A DNA stretch of 64,000 bases, taken from contig NC_088712.1 in NCBI RefSeq assembly GCF_963576615.1, forward strand, positions 17,591,527 through 17,655,526. Reading direction: 5' to 3'. The stretch comes from Watersipora subatra. Its lineage: Eukaryota > Bryozoa > Gymnolaemata > Cheilostomatida > Watersiporidae. Below, one piece after another: positions 45,252 through 55,966 of this stretch (positions are counted from its first letter, which is position 1; the number at the start of each line of letters is the position of its first letter). The translations under genes and the position numbers were made by a program. The notes beneath the pieces are model-generated. The model saw only the letters and a program-made list of their open reading frames with translations. It was not told where the DNA came from and made no database searches.

Positions 45252-48200
45252 AGATATTTTATCAGATGTTTTTCAAAATTAAAAATGTTACTAATGTTGA
45301 TAATATAAGGAAACACTTAATCCTGAAACCCGCGTAATTTTTATTCGATATTTTCGTTGAATAATTTTTCATTAGCTGTTTGTTTTGGAATTAAAAACTA
45401 ACTCTGTTCATTTAAAGTATTAAATTTTAATTACAGTATTTAAAATTTTTGCAGATCATTTCAAAATAGTATGATCCAACTTACTCATGATGTTTAGTAG
45501 AGGCTGGAAACTAACAACCGTGTTTAGGTGATAAAAGTTAGAGAAGAATGCAAAACATCCTTTACGTAGTTTATGGAAAGTTTATTAAATTAAAACTTAC
45601 ACTTTTGGGTCAAAAAATTTTGCTTTGCATTTTTGTAGATCAAACATTTCATTTATTTCGTGTTAAAAATGAACTTGCCAAAAACTTTCAGATTTTGTCA
45701 GAAAGATTGCCATTTGTTATCCATTGAGGTAGTTTTTTATGCCCAAGGTTATCTCACTGCCAAAATGCTCCATGGTTAAAATCAATTAAACTTCAAGGCG
45801 GTTAGAATGCTGAGAAAAAATTCTAGAGAAGCGAAATCGATAGTTTCTTAACCGCCTTTTTTTCATTATTGATGCCACTTATAACATTCAAATTTAGCAT
45901 CTTTACATGCATGTATACCCATTATGTCAATCTGTTTTGCGAATATCAATTAGTAATCAAGCTTTTGCATGACTTAGAGCATTTTAGATTGTAGTCCAGT
46001 GTTTTAAGTAATCAAGTTTTGTCAATTATAATTTTGAAACAATAAAATCAAAATTATTTTACATGTAACATAAGGACAATCTAAAGCTAAATCTTCCTAT
46101 TTTTTCAAAAAATTAGACTTTGTCATTAACTAATCCAAATAAAATCTAAATCAAGCGGTTACAATATGTGTTTTTGAATCATACTGTAAAATTGTGTTAA
46201 AACAGTATAATACATCTTGATATGTGATTCTTGCTATGTTGGATATCTCAACTGCCTTTGGTTACTAGCTCAGTAATAAATACACATATACCCTTACATA
46301 GAATGAGAGTAACTCCACGTTCCATGTTCTGGTGATGAGGAAAAGCGAAAATCGACCTATTCAGTCAAAGGAAAGATTGTATAGAAAGAATGAAATGCCA
46401 ATGAATGTGCATATATTGCCAACTGGTATAATATATACATTTCCGTTTCAGTTAATTTATTCTTATAATATTGATTACCTGGTTATTGCAGCAGGTTTAT
46501 CAATTTTTAATTTAACCAGATTGGATTGGCTAAGACTTGCTCGTTTTGGTCATAGTCATAAAAATTGCTTTGTTTTGTTAACTATAATGCACTTGAAAAT
46601 TAAAAAATTATATTTATCTTTGCCTGAAAAACTGTTTCTGCTACTGATTGGTAAAAATATATAATTAAAATCAGGCTAGAAACAAAATATTGTGATAGCA
46701 GATCTAGCACTTCGCTTTCCCCTAATAAGTAAGGGATTATGTCATACAGCCATTAAAGTTGAAAGGGGTTGAGATTTGAAAAACAAAGAAAATGTTGATG
46801 ACCTGGTTGATATCCTGTCTACATCAAAAGTATCTACTGAGTTATATACATAATATTCAGTATTCCACTTAGTAGGTACCCTTTGACATCATTAGGTTCA
46901 AAGTATATGATCTACACAATATATTTTACACATAATTAGTCAATCATCATTTTATAACAGGCAGTTAGCTAAAAACATCGTTTTGTAAGACAACAATTTT
47001 CTTTTGTACACATGTGTATTCGTATCACATTTTGCTAGTCAGCCATTGGCTACTGATTGTTACATATTTTAGAACATAACAGAGGCGTGGTGTATAATAC
47101 CAAGTGTTGTCTGAGAATAGTCTTATAATTATCAGAAGCTACATATACATTCAGAGCTTTGATTTTTTGGTCAGTCTCCTCCTCTAGTCATCTCATTCTT
47201 TTAGCTTCCATCAACCTTCAAGGTTGTCTTTGATTGTAGCACACAACCTGGTTCTGTTAGTAGCTTTCTGGTTGTTCAGTGGTTATTGATTTTTACATTT
47301 GGTACACTAACAATAAAATAGTATAATACCAACAGTATACACTAAGGGGTTATGGTATAAATAATTCATACTACCTGAAATTTATATTGCTCCTTTCTTT
47401 GTTCTGATTTGTTATATATTCATAGTCTCAAGGTCAAAGCCAACAAGTATACATATTACATATTAGCTCATATACATATACTATATATCAAGCAAAACCA
47501 TGAGACTCTTATTCTAACAACTGCTCTGTAGGTGCATCCCTATAATACTAGTACGAGAGTAAAATTGCTGAATAAGTTGTTGATATTTGTACAAGTTTTT
47601 AGTGATGATTAATACAAAATATCTGCAGGTTTCAATAACAAGCTGTAAATAGTTATATGTGATATTTAGCCAGTAACAGGCAAGATTGCATAAAGAGAAT
47701 AATATACCAATTAATGTTGTTATATTGACTACTGATATTGTTAATACATTTCACTTTCAGTTAATTTATTTATACAATATTGATTACCTGGATCAGCAAG
47801 TTTTTTAATTTAACAAGATCAGATTGGCTAAGACCTTGTCATTTGTTATAGTCATTGAAATTGCTTTCTCTTGTTTTTCTAAATGTATTTATAAATTAAT
47901 TAAATTATATTTGTAGTTGCCTGAAAAAATTGTTTTCACTACTGATTGGTACACATATTTAATTACCTGCCAGGCTGGAAACTAAATATTGTGATAGCAG
48001 TTCCAGCATTTAACTTTTCCCTAATTAGTGAGGGATTATGTCATGCCGCCATTAAGGATTAATTGACTTAAGATTTGGAAAACCAAGAATATATTGATGA
48101 CCTGGTTGAAATCCTGTTTACCTAAAAAGTATTTGCCAAGGGATGTACATAGCAATGAATTTATCAATAGTTAGATACATTTTGATGTAATCAATGGAAA

Positions 48201-48884
48201 AGTGGTTCATTCTAGAATTAACCCATGAGATTATGCGCCTGTAGAGGAAATACTTGAATAGTTTCTTCAATGTGAAGGATGTGGGCAGCATGAATGGGCA
48301 GCATGTTGAGGAGACTCATGTTCTACAGGGAGTGTCAAACCCTTAGGGAAGAACAGGATTAATAATTTTACAATAGGATTTCATTATGTTATACTACTTT
48401 GAATTAGTTTCTGTGGTAAGTGTATGGAATATTTGTCACCTTTAAATACTTTTGGAGATATACTCCAAAATTGTGCTTAAATAATGGGCTTTATAAATTC
48501 AATATTGCCCTGTAAACTATGTAGCAATTGTACATTTAATCAACAGCAAAATTTAAATTTTTAGATAAACACATGTAACTATAGGCTGTTCGTAAAGGTA
48601 TTCCCAATATGGGTAAATATTAAACGTTTAGTGAATGTATTAGGGGTTAACATAGCTTTTCAAAGTGTAAGCATTTGCCTTTTCACACACATAATATGGT
48701 AATGCTTCGAGTTCAATTCTAGACTTGCCTACACAATTTCAGAGATAAACAACACCTATTCTAAACCCCTACTATTTGGTGATCTGAGCCGGCTGCTATC
48801 TCCAATATTGGTAAATAAAAGAGTTGTCTTACTACCACAGTTGGAGTGGATAACTGTAAAAGTTTAGACTATTTTGCACTAATA
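45252..48884. other. Right-arm upstream region, non-coding
   Basis: Collinear (inverted) with 29,127-32,515 of the left arm and, for the part up to about 47,680, with 15,340-16,854. No open frame is shared between copies; the 110-residue frame at 46,332-46,664 is broken in the left arm. It contains the intact lectin gene's upstream sequence, so its promoter should lie here, but no TATA or initiator could be singled out. Confidence 0.6.
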
Positions 48885-49743
48885 TTCCCACGACCAAACA
48901 GAGCGAAGCAATTGATTGGGAGATTTATGATAAATGCACATATGAACACAACTACCGAAAATTATTCATCAACAAAATGAGGCGAACCCTTGCATCGAAA
49001 TTTCATCAACAAGTTTAACCATCGTTTTGTAAAGTCATTAAAGTATAATAACGATACAAAACACATAAAAACCTATTCCCACGACCACACAAGCGGAGCG
49101 GAAGTGTGGGAGTTTTTATGATAAATGCATGTGCACACAACTTATGAAAATTATTCATCAACAATGAGACAAACCCTCGTCAAGAAATTTTATCAACAAA
49201 TTTAAGCATCGGAATGTAAAGTCGTTAAAGTATAATAACGATACAAAATACATTTAAACCTATTTAAATATGTTACCAAGTCTTTGTAAACCTTCGATAA
49301 TATTTTAAAACTTACCCATCTGGTCGGATTATACACAAATAGACAGATTAATTTGAACGAAAAATGCCACAAAAAGCTTGAAAAGCTCGGTTTAATAAAA
49401 GTTAAGACCGAAAATTGAAACGCCAATAAAGCCGTGCGACCGATCGTAGAACTATTTAGTAGTGCATATTTCACGAGAAAACCGTGCTCATTTCACCAGT
49501 CTATGGTGTTGTTTACTTGTAATCGAATTTATTCGAAGGTTTTTGTAATAAACGTAGACCGTTTGAGGCGTAGACCGATTTACAGGTACGAAATTGTGGT
49601 ACACCGTTTATCAGCCTATGTTTTTTGTCCAATCACCGAAGGTTTCATTATTTAAAACGCTAGGCGAAATTCTTTACAACTTACGTACCAGCTAGGGCCG
49701 AACTACAACTCCCATTTATGACGATAACATTTTTTTTATTTTG

Positions 49744-50257
49744 CTGCAGTTTGCAGAAAACTTTCAGAAGTGTGAACGCTCATACTTGCTTTCTGTTAAA
49801 GATCGCTATCAAAACCATTCTACATTGAACGCAACCAACTTTCAAACTGTGTATAGTACACAGTAGCTTGTCATTTTACTTTTAATTTTGCATTTCAGAG
49901 TTATAATAAACATATTTCCTTATTGTTGTTGTTAAATTACATACAATACAGTAGATTAGGCCTACAGCTTTATAACACTTTTATAACAGCTTTCATTTTG
50001 CTGCAGTTTGCAGAAAACTTGCAGATGCGTCAAAGCTCATACTTGCTTTCTGTTAAAGATCGCTATCAGTACCATTCTACATTCAACACAACCAACTTTC
50101 AAACTGTGTATAGTACACAGTAGCTTGCCATTTTACTTCTAATTTTGCATTTCAGAGTTACATGTATAATAAACATATTTCCTTATTGCTAATTGTTGTT
50201 AAGTTACATTATTAAACTAGAAATTCCATTAACATTATTAAATTAATTACTAAATTA
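49744..50257. repeat. Two tandem 257-bp units in the first Helitron copy
   Basis: The block starting ctgcagtttgcagaaaact at 49,744 repeats at 50,001, including 'gatcgctatca', 'caaactgtgtatagtacac' and 'aaacatatttccttatt'. The unit is absent from the second copy (50,451-51,469). Confidence 0.85.
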
Positions 50258-50928
50258 CGTTATTGTTAAGTTACTTATTGTTAAATTACAGTAGGTTAGG
50301 CCTACAGCTTTAATTAATATTTTTTAGTGTTGTGAAACAGGTTTGAGATAGTAGTAGATTAGGTACCCTTTCAGTAGGTACCTTTTCAGTACCCTTTCTT
50401 TTTTTCAACTATCACTTTGGTCGTGGGCTGTATGACAGTGGAATCTCTAGTTAAATATGTTACCAAGTCTTTGTGAACCGTCATTATTTTTTTAAAACTT
50501 GCCCATCTGATCGGATTATAAACAAATAGACAGATTTATTGGGACGAAAATTGCCACAAAACGCTTGAAAAGCTCGGTTTAATCAAAGTTAAGACCGAAA
50601 ATTGAAGCGCCAATAAAGCCGTGTGACAGATAGTAGAACTATTTAGCAGTGCGCATTTCACGAAAAAACCTTGCTAATTTTATCAGTCTATGGCCTTGTT
50701 TACTTGTAATCGAATTTATTCAAAGGTTTCTGTAATAAACGTACACCATTTGAGGCGTAGACCAATTTACAGGTACGAAATTGTGGTAGGCCTACACAGT
50801 TTATCAGCCTATGTTTTTTTTGTCCAATCACCGAAGGTTTCATTGAACTTTTTAAAATGTTAGCCAAAGTTCTTTACAACTTATGTACAAGCTAGGACCA
50901 AACTACAATGCCCCTTTATGACGAGACA

Positions 50929-51180
50929 TTCCTCTCGATCTAGCATGGGGTTTGACAATACACAAGAGTCAAGGTCCTACCACGGCTAAAGCTGTCATTG
51001 ATATAGACCACCACGGAATGACTGCTGGAATATCGTTTGTTGCTCTCTCTCTCTTTCTCGAGTTCGAAACATCAATGACTTACTTGTTAACAACTTCGCT
51101 AGGGAGCGCATCACTCGATTAGCTATCAATGACCAAATCTTACAACGCAAAAGAGAGGAGACTAGACTGCGCAACATTTA
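50929..51180 (+). pseudogene. C-terminal end of a Helitron Pif1-type helicase
   Basis: A plus-strand frame reads IPLDLAWGLTIHKSQGPTT, then AVIDID and ISFVALS. This is the conserved C-terminal Pif1/RecD-like helicase signature (A-x-T-I-H-K-S-Q-G; (F/Y)VALSR), with LSL in place of LSR. A frameshift in the 'ctctctctctcttt' run moves the rest (LLVNNFARERITRLAINDQ) to another frame, ending at a TAA near 51,180. Only about 80 residues of what is normally a very long Rep-helicase remain. In Helitrons the helicase unwinds DNA during rolling-circle transposition. Confidence 0.82.
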
Positions 51181-51469
51181 ACAAATACTGTATAGCCTAC
51201 TTATAATAGATATTGTAATATCAACAATTAACCAGTTACTTGTATACCTGGTTTCAACCTAACATTACCTCAAACATAAAATTTAATTGTTAGTTGCATC
51301 TTTTTAGAGTCTTGCTTCCTCAAATTTATTTTATATCATCTCAAACCAGTCTCATTTACACTATACTCTGTCAATTCCTGCTGAGAACTACTTTTTCAAC
51401 AATCAACTGTACCCTTTCTTTTTTCCATTATCACTTTGGTCGTGGGTTGTATGACAGCGGAATTTCTAG

Positions 51470-52845
51470 TTTTAACCATGACAGAAGGTATGAGTTGCAA
51501 AACTATATGACAAAATTGCTTTGTCAGTTTTTCCAAACATATGTTCAAGACTTTACCATAGCTATGGTACTACTGCTTTGTAGCACTGTTAAATCTTCCT
51601 TTATTATAAGTTTGAAAGTTTTTGAAATCTTATACCTTCATTATAATAGTAGGTGCCTGCTTTCATAATCACCTTCAGTCATATTCTGAAATATCTTTTT
51701 CCTTATTTAACCCACACAGCTATTTGCGTTGCGTCATGACGGAATGCCATAGCACAATGCTTTGCATACATCATTGCTACTGACTACTAGCAAGTATAAA
51801 ATATTTGAAGCTAATCCGCCAAAACTCCAACTGAAGGAAGTTGCATGAGGTTGGTTAAACAATAACTTTGAAATCTAATCAGTTTGCAGCCAATTGTTGA
51901 CTTGATAGTTGTTAACTTTTGACTTGCAGTTTGTTTTGGTTTGTTTAACTTGTAACTGGTATAGACTATTAATGCAGCTTTTAGTAAAGTTATTAGAAAA
52001 ATATATATTCATGCTGTAATTTCAATTTCATTTATATGCATCGACTGGTAAACGAAATTTATTGGCGCTTAATAAAACTTCTTGTCAAAAAAATTTGCTA
52101 AAATTAAAGAAAGTGATAAATTAGATGATTACCATGGGTTTCATACAAACAAACAACTCTTGTAAATGTTCGTGTTTGTTCTGGATTTATTTTATTTGTT
52201 GCTCTCGGTTACAAATACATGTATTTTTATAGACTGCAAAGTAGCTAGTTTCTATTTTTCGAAAGGTTTAAGTCATACATGTATGTCTGCCACAACAAAA
52301 TCTGTTGCATATATTTAAAAACTTTTACAGTTAATAAACTTGACAATCTTTTTCACTACAACTTCTTTTTGCTTTGAATAGAACTTGTATGACGACATCA
52401 TTTTTTTAACTTAAGAAAACTGAAACAATTGACGATATGAATACGTTAGTTGACAGCTTTATAGTTTTAATTACTATTAGATAGTAGTGACAGTTGAGAA
52501 TTGTTATGAGTTTTTAATATTGCTATATATATACATTTTTATATACTGGAAGTTTTACATATGCTATATATAAAACTTTTTTCTAGTTTCTTTTAAAGTG
52601 TTATAAGCTCTGTAAGTTTGTACTTGGCCTTTCATATTTTGATCGAGTTTTATTTACCTTTTACCAGGACTTTCTTAGAATATTTGCAAATCAGTCTAAA
52701 TAAATACATTACTTAATGCTAACGTTTTAGATATTTTTAAAACCTAAACTCAGCTGAAGGGTTCCAAGTAACACTGACAATATGAAAGTGTTGTTAAGGC
52801 TAGTTGTTTATATTCAAAACTGCCATTCATTTTTGTTTGGAGTTA
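51470..52845. other. Right-arm outer part, non-coding
   Basis: Mirror of 25,895-27,125. It includes the dispersed block shared with 3,880-4,177 (at 51,740-51,890). No conserved frame was seen. Confidence 0.6.
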
Positions 52846-52899
52846 TATTGTTTACCTTATGAAGTCAAACATGAGGATTTTATTACTTCATCATACCAA

Positions 52900-53290
52900 T
52901 ATTCTTTCAACATTCAGGTTCAACAAAAGCTTTGCCTGAATTTAAATTTGACAGTCGTTTGGCTTATTACAACTTTCAAAATAACAAAGAGGCTAAAGTT
53001 TTGTTTGCCGAAAATATATCCACAACGCCTGAAGGAGACACGATGATCAATATTTTTTTGTTCAGCAATTCTTGTGAGTAAAACTTAATACTTTCCCTTT
53101 AAAACAAGTAGCAAAGTTGGAATTGTGATTTTTTCAAACAGAAAGCCAGACAACTTCTAAACGGCTAACAAAAATCCAGTTCATTAAGATAACAACATCG
53201 CTTGCACTTTCTTGCTGAGTTGAGGTCAAAAGGTTTTCAAACCGGGTTGGTAAAAGTTATAGTGAAAGCGAAAACCAAAACTGATAAGTG
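52900..53290. repeat. Dispersed duplicate of 12,930-13,330
   Basis: Same landmarks and orientation as the 13-kb copy, at about 75% identity by eye. Immediately outside the right end of the giant palindrome. Any short open frames are not conserved. Confidence 0.75.
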
Positions 53291-53360
53291 TTAAAATTTT
53301 AGTGATAAAAAGTTGCATTTCAGTAAATTAGTTGAAAATACATGTTAAACCTTAGCTTAA

Positions 53361-53390
53361 TGTGTGCGTGTGTGCGTGTGCGTGTGTGTT
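53361..53390. repeat. Short (TG)n/(CG TG)n tract
   Basis: A 30-bp alternating purine-pyrimidine run (tgtgtgcgtgtgtgcgtgtg and on), of a kind that can adopt Z-DNA. Confidence 0.9.
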
Positions 53391-54179
53391 TTTAGTAAGC
53401 TAAACTTATCTGAGGTCTTGATAGTAAGAACTCTGTGTGGTACATTATAATGTTACATTTTATTTCGGGTCATAGCCATTAATTACCCTGAATGCTATGT
53501 AAGTAATAAGTTGCTGTGGTAACTATAGCTACAAAGGTTAACATACCGATGTTCAAAGCTTTTAATATGTACAGCACTTATTTAAAACTTTGATGATTTT
53601 TACAATGGATGTTTGCATTATATCGGTATTATGGTTTCTATTCTCCAACATGCAATTTTCTTTAACCATACGATGCGAAACCTAGAACAAATCAAAATTG
53701 TATCCTTAGAGAGAACTGTATGTGTATTTTTGCAATTCAAATCCAGCTAAACATTTTTTCTTTGGTTATTTAAAAAAAGTTCAAATATGCTTTATATATT
53801 TTTTGACACATCTTCTAACCCTTACTAATCTTCTCTGGAACAATTTATAACTTCAAGCTTTTGTATTTAGTATTTTAAAATAATTTTGCTACTAGCTCAG
53901 TTAAAAAGGTAAATATATTCTTACATAACATTAGCACAGCATTAGGCTTGATAACTTAAACCTATTCACATTTGGTTATAACAGATAAAAGCTGAAATTG
54001 AATTTAGCTGCGCAACATTTCAGCACCATTTGTGTTTTTTATATATGCAATTGATAAACAACTCAAAATCAAATGGATCTTAAGGTAAAATATTTAGGAA
54101 ATATTTGCAATTTTTTCCACCTGCAAGCTTTGCAATTTTCCAAGATTCTGATTTTTAATAATACATGTACATGTAACTA
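53391..54179. other. AT-rich stretch with a small fragment of the lectin-unit flank
   Basis: A short block near 53,885-53,935 ('ctactagctcagttaa', 'atattcttacataa') matches, inverted, the 15,920-15,980 region. Otherwise nothing was recognised. Confidence 0.4.
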
Positions 54180-54906
54180 TTACCCTTTGAGTCCTAACGG
54201 CCGGTTTTTCGGCATTGCGAAGGGTGTGTCAGATTCCCTAACAGCCGGTTTTCTGGCGTTGGGTAGGGTGTTTCAGAATCCCTAAAGGCCCGCTTTCCAG
54301 CGTTGCGTAGGGTATGTCAAAATCCCTAACGGCCGGTTTTCTAGCCTTCACATGGATCTGTTTACACAGGCGGTTTCCACGTTTTTAATTTTTGCAAAGG
54401 ATATTAGGTTTAAAATTTCTATTCCATTTGTAACATTTTTCAAATAACTTTACCTATTTCCCTCGTTTTAATAACTAGTTTTATTAGAACTACATCGCAA
54501 AAAAATCGATACGACTCGTTTGCTGGTAGGTCTTAAATGATTTTGATGCAAATAAAGAATATTATGATATTAATTATAGTTTCCCAGTATATTTTGTGTC
54601 ATGATATGATGCTGAAAATTTTTTAAATGGATATGCTGCTACTGTAAATGTTTTTTTACAAGTTTTGCAAAATATTACGAACTTTCATAGTTACACCCTG
54701 AATAAAAAGGAAGTACTAGTTTTTCCATTTTATGACGTTTTCTGTGGGTTGACCAGCCTTTTTACTAGTGTTTTACCAGAAATCGTCGTATTATGAGTAA
54801 GTTTAAATACATGTATGTTTAATATAAGTTTGAAAACTTTGAATCGTTGGACAGATTGCCCAGGGTGACTAACACATTGACAAAAACAGCCAGAGTCCAA
54901 AGGGAT
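54180..54906. mobile_element. TTAA-type MITE carrying a 44-bp minisatellite
   Basis: Ends CCCTTTGAGTCC (54,183 on) and GAGTCCAAAGGG (to 54,904). The flanks are TTA(C) and ATAA, so the TTAA duplication is degraded. The interior matches 20,113-20,793 in direct orientation. The subterminal 44-bp unit is amplified here and single or double in the relatives. Confidence 0.7.
54193..54346. repeat. 44-bp minisatellite, 3.5 copies
   Basis: Units start at 54,193, 54,237, 54,281 and 54,325 (the last partial). Each begins cctaa(c/a)(g/a)gcc and contains 'gcgttg(c/g)gtagggt' and 'gtcagattc'-like ends. GC-rich against the background. The unit ends contain the element's own 'ccctaacg' subterminal motif. 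Confidence 0.93.
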
Positions 54907-55498
54907 AATTAAAACAGCTGGAAGCTGTAAAGCAGAATAGATCTAGCTATCTAAACATTTTGTATGTTAGCCTGCAGTTAAGTTGCAACCAAATTAACAG
55001 TTCAACATTTCTAAAATTACTAAAAAAAAACTTGTATTTGCAACTGAATAAAGCAATTGTAGCCCTAATTATTACAGTTTTTATACTTCTAGCCCTTAAA
55101 GAACCCAAGAGGCAAAAATGTGACTGACAAAAGTGTTAAAGGTAAGATTCGATTTTCCTGTCCATGAGCAATATTATAGATTTGCAAGTTTGCAGCAAAT
55201 TGCCTAAAATATCTCTACAGGCAATAAATGACTGGTCAAGTTTGAAAAATATTTTTACTGATTGAAGTTCCAATTTGTGTGGAAGGGAAAATATTACGTT
55301 TGAGGTTGGACCCTTTCCACTAATTCGATTCAATAAAAGGAATACAAACCCACACCAAAATTGCATTTTCTAGAGACTTGAGAAACACAGTGTCAATAAC
55401 AACAGCTTAGCCACCATCCTGTTTATGATCAATTTTGTGACTAAAAGATATAAATTACTCCATGAAGCAGCAAAACGTGAAGAAAACGTGAAGCAGCA
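54907..55498. other. Intergenic stretch, nothing recognised
   Basis: Only short frames without domains (for example 76 residues at 55,136-55,366 on the minus strand). No repeat structure was seen. Confidence 0.45.
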
Positions 55499-55713
55499 AA
55501 GGAAAAAGGGGGAGAAAAGAAAAGGAGAAAAGGAGAACTTAAAAGAGAGGGAGAGAAGGAGAAAGAGAGAGGGAGAGGGAGAGAAGAAGAAAAAGGAGAG
55601 AGAGAAGGAGAAGGCGAGAGGGAGAGAGGGGGGAAAAGAGAGAGAAGAAGAAGAAGAAGCAGCAAAAGAGAGAGGGAGAGGTGAAAAGGAGAGATTGAGA
55701 GAGAGAGGGGTAA

Positions 55714-55772
<59 letters not shown>

Positions 55773-55966
55773 GAGAGAGAGAGAGGGAGAAAGGGAGAGA
55801 GAGGAAGAGAAAGGAAGAGAGAGTGAGGGAGAGGGAGGGAAAGGTAGAGACATAGAGAGACAGAGAGAAAGGGAGAGAATGAGAAAGAGAGAGGGAAAAA
55901 GAGGGAGAAAGAGGAAGAGAGAGGGAGAGAAAAAGAGAGGAAAAAAGAGAAAGAAAGAGAAAGAAG
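55499..55966. repeat. Polypurine (GA-rich) low-complexity tract, about 470 bp
   Basis: The plus strand is almost purely A and G, with a pure (GA)n core at about 55,717-55,767 and irregular GGGAGA/GAAAGA units around it. The long Arg/Glu/Lys and Leu/Ser/Pro open frames on the two strands are products of this composition, not genes. Mirror-repeat purine tracts can form triplex (H-) DNA. Confidence 0.97.

Larger units (their letters stand above)
48885..51469 (+). mobile_element. Composite Helitron insertion (two or more tandem copies)
   Basis: Private to the right arm; the left arm shows the empty site ('ggttaaaaatattagtgc', 27,126-27,143). The insertion starts TTCCCACGACC after 'aata' and ends ...GAATTTCTAG before 'ttttaacc'. 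That gives a CTAG|T 3' end in an A/T target, as for Helitrons. An identical kind of end (GTCGTGGGCTGTATGACAG..., CTAG at 50,447-50,450) lies in the middle, so a first copy ends there. A second, starting TTAAATATGTTACC like the sequence at 49,264, runs to 51,469. The 5' module is repeated with a 191-bp period (48,885 and 49,076). The second copy holds the end of a Helitron helicase. Confidence 0.8.
40992..52845 (-). repeat. Giant inverted repeat, right arm
   Basis: Inverted partner of 25,895-40,979, separated from it by only 12 bases (40,980-40,991). It carries the intact lectin gene (43,359-45,251) and a private 2.6-kb Helitron composite (48,885-51,469). It lacks the LTR element, the 1.8-kb TA element and the extra exon of the left arm. 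The right outer boundary, near 52,845, abuts a repeat also found at 12,930-13,330. Confidence 0.93.

Noticed and set aside
25895..52845. The palindrome being a simple assembly artefact (one molecule folded back)
   Set aside because: Arms differ at many sites and carry different transposon insertions and a different exon count, so it is not one strand copied. A chimeric join of two divergent haplotypes cannot be excluded from sequence alone and is named as the main refutation test.
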